Assembly (NCBI RefSeq): GCF_000347035.1
Contig: NZ_ANIJ01000025.1
Location: 186,001 to 250,000, forward strand
Source: Leptospira sp. B5-022
Lineage (GTDB): Bacteria > Spirochaetota > Leptospiria > Leptospirales > Leptospiraceae
Direction: 5' to 3'
Length of the DNA: 64,000 bases
Every line of letters starts with the position of its first letter. The first letter of the stretch is position 1. The notes beneath the pieces are model-generated. The model was given only the letters and a program-made list of their open reading frames with translations. It ran no database searches and was not told the DNA's origin. A program made the position numbers and the translations under genes. Positions 9,840-18,100 of the stretch are shown piece after piece.

Positions 9840-10303
9840 GACCTTCTCATAAAATCGCGATCAAATCGGCCGCAATTTTATCCGTATTTATTACGATATT
9901 CTTATATATCCTCAAAGATCCGTACTTGGAAAATTCTTCTTACCTATTAAGAAGAGAAGTTTTGGATGAATTGCCGCTTGGCAGCTCCAAAAGAAAGGTA
10001 ATGGATTATATAAAAAGAAAAAAACTGGACCTGGTAGGTTTTCACCAGGGTAAATTTCCGGACGATCCGGAATACGTTTCTGATATTATGGTATTCACCA
10101 AAAAAGGAACAGTCCAATCCAACGCGTTCCATTGGGTCCCAACTGAGAATAATTATACCGAAGTTAATTTAGGTATGTATATAAATTTAAAAGAATTCAG
10201 ATTTTGGAAAAAACCTTTTCCGGTCCGAGTGAGATTATACTTTTTATTTTCGAACCAACAATTAGCGCAGATCAGAGTGATCAAAAGATCGTTTCCCTTT
10301 TAG
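9812..10303 (+). CDS. membrane-anchored hypothetical protein
   Basis: I do not recognise a family. The frame is open from 9740, but the region before 9812 overlaps ispF codons, so I favour the TTG at 9812, which gives 163 residues. One transmembrane segment ([15 protein letters not shown], about residues 20-35) is followed by a basic soluble part with [15 protein letters not shown] and a Tyr- and Phe-rich C-terminus. This predicts a single-pass protein with an extracytoplasmic domain that may be a small PepSY or SmpA-like fold; that is a guess. The start codon overlaps ispF by 28 bases. The stop overlaps the convergent acetyltransferase gene by 4 bases. Confidence 0.55.
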   Translation: MRGTFAEKLRPSHKIAIKSAAILSVFITIFLYILKDPYLENSSYLLRREVLDELPLGSSKRKVMDYIKRKKLDLVGFHQGKFPDDPEYVSDIMVFTKKGTVQSNAFHWVPTENNYTEVNLGMYINLKEFRFWKKPFPVRVRLYFLFSNQQLAQIRVIKRSFPF

Positions 10304-10731
10304 CGGACCTTCTCCATTAAGATCGCGTCCTCACCCGGACCGTAATAAGATTTCCTTCGCCCGGATTCCAAAAACCCTAATTTAGAATATAAAGAAATAG
10401 CGGAATAGTTCGAATTAGAAACTTCTAAAATAACCTTCGGGAACAAATCACAAAGAGTATGCAGAATATTTTTCGCTTCTCCTTTTTTACGTTTTCCCGG
10501 AAGAATACCGATCCGTAATAACTCCGAAAAATCGTTTAGGTCCATATAAAAAACGTAGCCGACTTCCTCTTTGATCCAAGCCGGATGGCTTTCAATATGA
10601 CTCTGGATGGAATAATTGGACCAGGAGGATTTACCAAATACTGTTTTTTCCATCTGGATCAAAGTTTGCAAATCTTCGGGCTGTACGATTCTCCAACCTT
10701 GGGGAAGATCGTTCTTTTTTCCAGGACCCAA
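10300..10731 (-). CDS. GNAT-family N-acetyltransferase (RimI-like)
   Basis: 143 residues. The C-terminal half has the GNAT acetyl-CoA site and the strand-helix pair typical of RimI: LRIGILPGKRKKGEAKNIL, then LEVSNSNYSAISLYSKLGF, then GRRKSYYGPGEDAILM. RimI-type enzymes acetylate the N-terminus of ribosomal protein S18 or other proteins. The usual Q/RxxGxG/A loop is poor (GKRKKGEA), so the substrate may differ. The start is probably the TTG at 10731, with GGAG 8 bases upstream; an out-of-frame ATG overlaps it. It is not next to tsaB or tsaD here. Confidence 0.75.
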   Translation of the reverse strand: MGPGKKNDLPQGWRIVQPEDLQTLIQMEKTVFGKSSWSNYSIQSHIESHPAWIKEEVGYVFYMDLNDFSELLRIGILPGKRKKGEAKNILHTLCDLFPKVILEVSNSNYSAISLYSKLGFLESGRRKSYYGPGEDAILMEKVR

Positions 10732-10825
10732 TCCATTTTCTCCTTGCGTGAGGCGGAATCATACATACTAATTAACGGTCGCTTTTCGAAAGCAATTTTC
10801 GATCAAAGTTGAGGAGAAAATTTTT

Positions 10826-11173
10826 ATGCAAACAATCGGGAAATATGTATACGCAGTCCCGTTCCTGCTTTTTGGGATCAATCATTTTGTAGCCGGTAGC
10901 CAAATGGCCGGTATGGTTCCCGTCCCAGGAGGAGTCATTTGGATTTATGTAACCGGAGCCGCGATGATCGCAGCCTCGATCAGCATTTTTATAAATAAAA
11001 AAACCAAACTCGCGATGATCTTATTGGCGGTTCTTTTAGGAATTTATATCGCTCTTTTACACTTGCCGGGAGCAATTAAAGGAGATATATCCTCCACCAT
11101 TAATACGTTAAAGGACCTGGGTCTTTTGGGTGGGGCTTTGGTAATCGCAGGAATTTCTAAAGACAACGCTTAA
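10826..11173 (+). CDS. DoxX-like small membrane protein
   Basis: 115 residues with four hydrophobic segments (roughly residues 6-25, 33-55, 62-82, 95-112), matching the DoxX/DoxD-like fold. The N-terminal block FLLFGINHFVAGSQMAGMVP is typical. Family members are linked to thiosulfate oxidation or to quinone-linked redox stress, but function is not set. The start is clear, with GAGGAG 8-9 bases upstream of the ATG. A strong hairpin directly follows the stop. Divergent from the acetyltransferase gene. Confidence 0.75.
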   Translation: MQTIGKYVYAVPFLLFGINHFVAGSQMAGMVPVPGGVIWIYVTGAAMIAASISIFINKKTKLAMILLAVLLGIYIALLHLPGAIKGDISSTINTLKDLGLLGGALVIAGISKDNA

Positions 11174-11179
11174 ATGAAT

Positions 11180-11207
11180 AAGGGAGAAGGATCAAACCTT
11201 CTCCCTT
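11180..11207 (+). terminator. hairpin terminator after the DoxX-like gene
   Basis: A perfect 11-base-pair stem (AAGGGAGAAGG / CCTTCTCCCTT) with a 6-base loop starts 7 bases after the stop codon. The T-run that should follow is weak (CCAATCTT), so it may be only a partial terminator or an RNA-stabilising hairpin. Confidence 0.55.
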
Positions 11208-11330
11208 CCAATCTTAGATTTAATCGTTTTTCCTTTCAAAAAAATCCCTTTTTCAGGATTTTCCGTGGACCATCCGTACACTTCTCGGACATGGTATTTC
11301 AAATACGATTTCTTCCCGAGGTAGTATCAA

Positions 11331-12191
11331 ATGAGGACCACTTTCCTTCTCATTCTTCTTTTTGTATTTCTGATTTCCGATTGTAAGAACCTAAGTAAAT
11401 TTTCCGGTAAGAATACAAAACCTCCCACGGTAGAGGATCTGGAAGCGTGGAAACGCCGTCTGAATATGGACGAATCCGAGATCATCGAGTTAGAAAAGAA
11501 GATCCGGGAAATGGCGGCTAAGACCAGATCCGCAGGCGCACTCAGTTGGAAGATCGCGCAAGGATATATGAAGATCGGGGATTACGATCTAGCATCCAAA
11601 TATTATAATAAAGCAATTCAAGAAGAAGGTTCCGGAAAAACCGAAGTTATCGGTGCCGATGTTCATTTTTTCGAATCTTCCCTACCGTATTTCGATAAGG
11701 CGTTACTTCTTATGCCTGTGGACCAACAGCTTCTTTTTGAAACCGCACTCTCCTATGCAAACGCCTCCAAGGATAGAGGCTGGGAACCTAAAAGAAGGCA
11801 GATAGCGATCGAAATTTTCCAATCACTTTCAAGACAGGATACCAGAGATTCCAGATTTCCTTACCAATTGGCTCTGATCTTTTTCGATTCTTCCATGGCG
11901 GATTCTTCTTGGGAAGGGATCAATGCGGGTTTCCAAGACCAGGAGAAGGCGTTCACACTTTTGGATTCTATCTTAAAAAAAGAACCTCGCAATGTCCCTG
12001 TCTTATTCGCAAAGGGGAATTTTTTATACAGATCCGGCAAGGCGCAAGAAGCAAAAGAAATCTATTTACATTTGAAAAATACGATAGAAGGACTTAAAAA
12101 AGACGGTTTTATCAAAGAAGATCTATTAGAGAATGAATCTTATAAAAACGTAATAAACAATCTCAAAAAAATGGAATCTTCCGAGAATTAG
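11331..12191 (+). CDS. TPR-repeat lipoprotein
   Basis: 286 residues with a lipoprotein signal (hydrophobic FLLILLFVFL, lipobox LISDC, lipidated Cys at residue 19). The body is helical, with TPR-like units: SWKIAQGYMKIGDYDLASKYYNKAI (about residues 68-92), then a long mid-region, then VLFAKGNFLYRSGKAQEAKEIYLHL near 222-246. Such proteins act as scaffolds at the membrane; no enzyme motif is visible. dprA follows after 15 bases on the same strand, suggesting cotranscription though no shared function is evident. Confidence 0.75.
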   Translation: MRTTFLLILLFVFLISDCKNLSKFSGKNTKPPTVEDLEAWKRRLNMDESEIIELEKKIREMAAKTRSAGALSWKIAQGYMKIGDYDLASKYYNKAIQEEGSGKTEVIGADVHFFESSLPYFDKALLLMPVDQQLLFETALSYANASKDRGWEPKRRQIAIEIFQSLSRQDTRDSRFPYQLALIFFDSSMADSSWEGINAGFQDQEKAFTLLDSILKKEPRNVPVLFAKGNFLYRSGKAQEAKEIYLHLKNTIEGLKKDGFIKEDLLENESYKNVINNLKKMESSEN

Positions 12192-12206
12192 CACGGAGGA
12201 TCCACT

Positions 12207-13163
12207 ATGGATTTTCTTTCTCTTTCTTCTCCGAATCTTCATAAGATCTTAAGTAGGTCCAGGTATTTATCCCAGAGTCTCTCCGAGTCGGAGGTTCTCC
12301 GGAAAATGGAAGAATTACTGCCCAAAGATCTAAAGGAAAAAGTAAGATCCGATTCTAAAAATTATTTCTCTTCCTTAAAAAAATTAGGAGCGAAAATCGT
12401 TTCTTATTTTGACCCGGAATATCCCCCTCTCCTAAAGGAAATCTACGATCCTCCTCCGAATTTATTCTGTTTCGGCAATACAAAACTGTTAAAACTTTCC
12501 TATTTGGCGGTTGTAGGAACAAGAAAGGTTTCCCCAATCACATTACATTATTCTAAATTTATTCCTGATTTTGTACATTCAATCGGACTGGAAGGTATCG
12601 TTTCCGGTTTGGCATTAGGAGTGGACGCAGCTGCAATGTTTTTAGCCTTAGACCAAGGAATGCCCGTAATGGGAGTAATGGGAACCGGTCCGGAAAAGGA
12701 ATATCCTCACGAAAATAGGAATTTGTATAAAAGAATGAAATCTTCCGGCAATGCTTTGGTGATCACCGAATGTCCTCCCGGTTTCGAAGTTAGAAAGTAC
12801 GCATTCCCGAAAAGAAATAGGATCATCACAGGGATCTCCCCTTCTCTTTTGGTAATGGAAGCTCCTTCAAAAAGCGGAGCCCTATCTTCCGCATCCAATG
12901 CAATTTCTCAGGATCGTGACGTTTACATTTTTGATCATCCTCTACAAACCCAAAACCAAGGAGGGAAAAAATTACTTTCAGAAGGCGCCAGTTCCGTTTG
13001 TTTTGATAATTATCAAAGTGAAGGAGAGTATATTTTTCATTTAGAAGAAATTCTTCCTTCTAACTTCAAAGAAGTTCCCGGAATGCTTGCTCGATTGGGA
13101 AAAAACAAATTGAATGGTAATTGGATCGATTTAGGAAACGGTTTTATTCGATCCGTTCAATAA
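12207..13163 (+). CDS. dprA: DNA-processing protein DprA/Smf
   Basis: Rossmann-fold protein that binds incoming single-stranded DNA and loads RecA during transformation. The 318-residue product has the DprA core (LLKEIYDPPPNLFCFGN, VVGTRKVSPI, SGLALGVDAAA, PVMGVMGTG, FPKRNRIITGIS, ALSSASNAI). The C-terminal winged helix found in many DprA proteins is not obvious, so this is the shorter form. GGAGG precedes the ATG by 7 bases. The carboxylase homologue follows within 20 bases. No other competence gene is in the window; conservation of dprA without known natural transformation is common. Confidence 0.9.
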   Translation: MDFLSLSSPNLHKILSRSRYLSQSLSESEVLRKMEELLPKDLKEKVRSDSKNYFSSLKKLGAKIVSYFDPEYPPLLKEIYDPPPNLFCFGNTKLLKLSYLAVVGTRKVSPITLHYSKFIPDFVHSIGLEGIVSGLALGVDAAAMFLALDQGMPVMGVMGTGPEKEYPHENRNLYKRMKSSGNALVITECPPGFEVRKYAFPKRNRIITGISPSLLVMEAPSKSGALSSASNAISQDRDVYIFDHPLQTQNQGGKKLLSEGASSVCFDNYQSEGEYIFHLEEILPSNFKEVPGMLARLGKNKLNGNWIDLGNGFIRSVQ

Positions 13164-13182
13164 ATAGAAAAAGGAATCCAAC

Positions 13183-14673
13183 TTGTCTCTTTGGAATCGA
13201 TACAAGTCCGAACTGTTCGAACAATCCCCCGCATGGTCCTTGGGATTTTTCAGATTCGGGTTCGGCATTCTATTATTTTTTATCTCGGCCCGTTATCTTC
13301 ATTACGGTTGGGTGCAAAAATACTTTATAGAACCCGGTTTTCATTTCAAACATTTCGGATTTTCCTGGGTGGGAGTCGCTCCTGGGCCCATATTATATTT
13401 TATTTTTATAATATTATGTATTTCTTCCGCGTTTATTTCCCTGGGAGTATTGTATAGGACCTCGATTTTCGTTTATTGGTTGGGATTTTCCTATTTTAAT
13501 CTTCTGGATGTTTCCACCTATCTGAACCATTATTATCTGGTCTTTTTATTACTATTCCTTTTGTTTTGGATCCCGGCGGATCGTTGTTTTTCAATATCTC
13601 ATTTTTTAGAAGCGTATCGCAACGGCAGATGGAGTATTCCCAGGGTCCCGAATTGGTCTTTATGGATCTTAAGATTCCAAATAGCTTGTGTTTATTTTTT
13701 CGGAGGTTTAGCGAAGTTAGTTCCGGATTGGTTGTTCTCCGCGCAACCTCTCAGGATTTGGTTGGTACGAAACACGGACTTCCCGGTGATCGGAGGTTTT
13801 TTTTCTTATCCGATCGCGGGTTATGTTTTCAGTTACGCTGGATTATTTTTCGATCTGTTCGTTCCATTCTGTCTTCTAAAAAAAAATCTAAGGCCCTGGG
13901 CCTATAGTTTTGTCCTGATCTTTCATATTCTCACATGGAGACTTTTTCCGATCGGGATGTTCCCTTGGATCATGATCTTCTCCGCTTTGCTCTTTTTTCC
14001 TCCGGATTGGCCGATTAAAGTCAGAGGTTTTTTTAAAAAAAGAGGGATTTTTCCCTACGGTGAATTAAGGAACTTATTCAAAACCGTTTGGAATAAACTT
14101 CCCGTCACCTTTCGGTTCCTTTCCGCAAAAATTTTACTTATCCTTTTAGGTGCTTTAGAAAAACCGAATATATGGGGAAAACGTATGGAGACCAAGCTCG
14201 CTGACTTTACCTCCCGTTTTTCCTCTAAATTCGGAACTTGGACCGTTTCCCTGTATGTTTTGATCCAGGTGTTTTTTCCTCTCAGGCATTTTTTATATCC
14301 GGGAAACCATCTTTGGACGGAGCAGGGTTTTAGATTCGCATGGCATATTATGCTGATCCAAAAGAATGGATTCGCTAGCTTCCAATTGGTCAATTTACGG
14401 ACTGGAGAGATCCAATACGTTTTACCCGAGTCTTATTTGAACGAAGTCCAGAAAACGATGATGAGCACCCAACCGGATCTGATCCTGCAATTCGCTCATT
14501 TTTTGGGAGAAAAGGAAAAAAAAAGGACGGGGGACGAGATTGCGGTTTTTGCCGAGGTGAGAGTTTCCTTAAACGGTAAAAAAAGCCTTCCATTCATAGA
14601 TCCGAATCGCGATTTAATGAAGGTAAAGGACGATTTTTCGCATAAGGACTGGATCCTCCCGGACGTTAGGTGA
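13183..14673 (+). CDS. vitamin K-dependent gamma-carboxylase homologue (HTTM domain)
   Basis: 496-residue multi-pass membrane protein. The N-terminal part is an HTTM domain with several transmembrane segments (about residues 20-290), followed by a soluble C-terminal part. In human GGCX, Asn159-His160 and Lys218 act in vitamin K epoxidation; the apparent counterparts here are Asn115-His116 (YLNHYYL) and Lys178 (GLAKLVPDW), matched by eye. A Leptospira homologue was reported to have been acquired by transfer and to keep epoxidase but not protein carboxylase activity (Rishavy et al. 2005, from memory). The start is a TTG with AAGGA 8 bases upstream. It lies 19 bases after dprA. Confidence 0.85.
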   Translation: MSLWNRYKSELFEQSPAWSLGFFRFGFGILLFFISARYLHYGWVQKYFIEPGFHFKHFGFSWVGVAPGPILYFIFIILCISSAFISLGVLYRTSIFVYWLGFSYFNLLDVSTYLNHYYLVFLLLFLLFWIPADRCFSISHFLEAYRNGRWSIPRVPNWSLWILRFQIACVYFFGGLAKLVPDWLFSAQPLRIWLVRNTDFPVIGGFFSYPIAGYVFSYAGLFFDLFVPFCLLKKNLRPWAYSFVLIFHILTWRLFPIGMFPWIMIFSALLFFPPDWPIKVRGFFKKRGIFPYGELRNLFKTVWNKLPVTFRFLSAKILLILLGALEKPNIWGKRMETKLADFTSRFSSKFGTWTVSLYVLIQVFFPLRHFLYPGNHLWTEQGFRFAWHIMLIQKNGFASFQLVNLRTGEIQYVLPESYLNEVQKTMMSTQPDLILQFAHFLGEKEKKRTGDEIAVFAEVRVSLNGKKSLPFIDPNRDLMKVKDDFSHKDWILPDVR

Positions 14674-15148
14674 GATCGAACCCGATATTCTGTCTCTAAA
14701 ATCATATTACGAAAATCGTACACAAAAAGAATACTCGTATCTGTGGAAAATCCGAGTCAAAGGTCTAAGTAAATTAACTTGGAAAAGGTACAGATATGCC
14801 TTCACACAAGCCGCAGAATGTAATTATTCATTTACTTACTTATTTTTTAATTATATTTTCGATCCTATAGTCGAATTTTATAATATTTACGAGTAACCAA
14901 TCTTGGATGCAAACGGCAGAACAACACTCCCGGATAGTTTCTACCCACTCAAGTGATAGTTTTTAGTAATTAAAACAAGTTCTGCGCATTTTAACTTCTC
15001 CCAGGCAACTCCTCGGAGCATGTAAGTATTTACTTACAAAACTAGCCCTTATTATTTATTTTTTCTTGAAATAGTCGTTAGATATGTATCGTCCGATAGA
15101 ATTAGGTCGATAGTAGAAGAATAGCAACTATCTTCCAAAGAGATATAT
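14674..15148. other. 475-base AT-rich intergenic region before the Ig-like surface protein
   Basis: No ORF or RNA gene is visible. The region holds one outstanding element, the palindrome at 15021-15038, and a loose repeat of its half-site (TTTACTTACTTA) around 14831. The rest is AT-rich and could hold the promoter and a long leader of the surface-protein operon. No confident -35/-10 pair was found. Confidence 0.6.
15021..15038. promoter_or_regulatory. TetR-type operator candidate (18-base palindrome)
   Basis: Perfect inverted repeat TGTAAGTA-TT-TACTTACA, centred about 120 bases upstream of the start of the Ig-like lipoprotein. Arm length, spacing and the TGTAAGTA half-site resemble operators of TetR-family repressors (family knowledge). 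No TetR gene is in the window. An identical TACTTACA half-site recurs at 38871-38878 upstream of the secreted hydrolase. Confidence 0.5.
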
Positions 15149-18100
15149 ATGAACTCCGGAATCAACCCCACCAAAAAATTCTACGCCGCGCTAGCGTGTT
15201 CATTCTTTCTTTTCCAAGGATGTGTTGCCTGGCCTTTACTTACCGGAGCTGTCGGGCTCGCGGCGGGAAAAAAAGGTGGAGGTGGATTATTCTTCCTTCC
15301 GGGTGGAGGAACTCCTACTTTAAGCAGAGTTGAGATCTCTTCTCCTAGTTCCAGTTTTGCCAAGACTACAAGTATGTCATTGGTTGCGACTGCTGCTTAT
15401 TCCAACGGAACTCATAAAGATATCACTGCAGACGCTCTTTGGAGCACTAGCGATTCCAACATTATTTCTATGGCAGCGGGTGGACAAGCCACAGGTATGA
15501 ATGTAGGTACCGCGGATATCGGCATCACTTACGAAAATAAAACGGCACAAATTTCTCTTTCGGTTACTTCGGCTCCCTTAAATACAATTTCCATTTCCTG
15601 CTTAAATCAAACGGATAGTCTGCCCAAAGGTATTACTAGGCAGTGTACTTTAACCGGTAATTTTGCGGACGGTTCTAACCAAGACCTGACTAACGATCCG
15701 AATACTACATGGAGCACGGGAAGTTCTACTGTCGCTACCATTGATTCTTCAGGACTTGTGACTGCAATGGATCCAGGAACTACTACGATCCAGGCTTCTT
15801 ATAATTCATTAAATGCAACTAATTTATCATTGACGGTTAGTTCGGCTGCTTTGGTTTCTATTGCAGTAACACCTACTAACAATTCTTTAGCTTTAGGAAA
15901 AACCCAACAGTACACAGCTACCGGAACTTATTCGGATAGTTCCAATCAAGATATAACGAATTCCGTAACTTGGAGTTCTTCCGATATCACTGTTGCCACT
16001 ATCAGTAACACTGCAGGATCAAGAGGCTTTTTATCTACGGAAGATACGGGAACTTCTACCATCAATGCTACCTTAAATTCCATAACTGGAAGCACGAATG
16101 TAACCGTCACCGCCGCGGTTTTGGAAAGTATTTCTATTACCCCTTCAAACCCGAGCGCTCCTAAGGGGAGAAACTTAAATCTTGTTGCTACCGGTATTTT
16201 CTCGGATGGTCATAATGAAACCATCACAGATCAAGTTACTTGGTCCAGCGATGATACTTCTATCGCAACCGTGGATAACGGTTCCGGATTTGAAGGTAGG
16301 GCTTCCGGTATTAATGTAGGAACAGTGGATATCACCGCGGAAATAGGTGGGATTTCGGAAACCGTTTCCTTCTCCGTAACAGCAGCAGTTCTAGATTCTA
16401 TCCAACTGACTGCAGATGATTCTTCCATCGCAAAAGGAACAAGCACCACAATCTTAGCAACAGGAGTTTACTCTGACGGAACTTCTCAAAATATCACCGG
16501 TTCCGTTTCTTGGAGCAGCTCTCAGACTTCCGTTCTGCAATTGGGAAGTTTAACGGCTACTCCTAAAAAGCAGGTACATTCTCCTAATAATGGATCCTTA
16601 GGAACATCAACCATCACCGCAACTTCAGGAAGTATCAGTGGAACTGTGAATATCACCGTTACTGCTGCAAGCTTGGTCTCCATAGCGGTGACCCCCACAA
16701 ATCCAAGTGTGGCAAAAGGGCTGACCAGGGACTTTACGGCAACCGGAACATACACAGATAGTTCCACGCAGAACTTGACAACATCCGTTACATGGGCTTC
16801 TTCCGATACGAGTAAGGCGACTATCAGTAATGCTTCCGGAACGGAAGGTAGAGCTACTGGTGTGGCGGTTGGATCGTCGAATATCACGGCAACTTTGGGA
16901 TCGATCACTTCCCCTTCTACCACTCTGACGGTAACCGCTGCGGTTTTACAGTCGATTACGATCACTCCTTCCAATCCGAGCGTTGCAAAAGGTAGATCCG
17001 AAAATTTAAGCGCTACAGGAACTTACTCGGATAGCACTACTCAGGATCTGACCACTCAGGTGACCTGGTCTAGTTCCAGCAATTCGACTGTTGGAGTTAG
17101 TAACGCAATCGGAACGGAAGGAAGGGGTACAGGCGTTTCCGTCGGATCTGCGACAGTCACTGCAACGTTAGGTTCCGTCTCCAATTCGATCACGTTTACG
17201 GTAACTTCTGCGGTGCTGGATTCCATCGAAGTGCATATAACCGATTCTTCCATCGCGAAAGGAACTTCTACCCTTGCGGAAGCTACGGGCACTTATTCGG
17301 ATGGGACTACTGCGGATATCACCGACCAGGTAGTCTGGGGAAGTTCTCAGACATCCATCATCCAATTGGGAGTTTTGACAGCCGCTCCTAAAAAGACATT
17401 AACTTCTCCTAATAATGGTTCTTTAGGAACATCCAATATTTCCGCAACCTTGGGAAGTATTAGCGGTAATACAAATTTGACCGTGACTGCGGCCACTTTA
17501 GTCTCTATCCAAGTGGATCCTACAAATCCGAACGTTGCCAAAGGACTCACTCAAAACTTTACTGCTACCGGTACTTACACGGATACAAGTACTCAGGATC
17601 TGACTACTTCCGTCACCTGGGCTTCTTCCAATACAAGCAGGGCTACTATTAGCAACGCGGGAGGAAGTCAAGGTCTTGCTACAACACTCTCGACAGGAAC
17701 CACTAATATCACTGCTACTTTGGGATCGGTCACTTCTCCTGCAAGTGTGTTGACGGTAACTGCTGCCGCGCTTACGAGTATTACGATAGCTCCTTCTCCG
17801 ACGTTAAACATCGCGAAAGGACGCACTCAAGATTTCACTGCTACCGGTCATTATACCGATAGTACTACTTCGGATCTGACTACTCAGGTGACCTGGAGTT
17901 CTTTCGACCAAACTAAGGCAACCGTTAGCAATACTTCGGGGTCAAACGGTAGATTAACCGCTCTACAGGAAGGAAGCACCCAAATTTCCGCAACTTATAA
18001 CTCCGTGACTAGTACGGATACGGCGGTTACAGTGACTGCTGCAGTCCTGGATAGTATCACCATTACACCAACTAACTCTAGTTTGGCGAAAGGATATACG

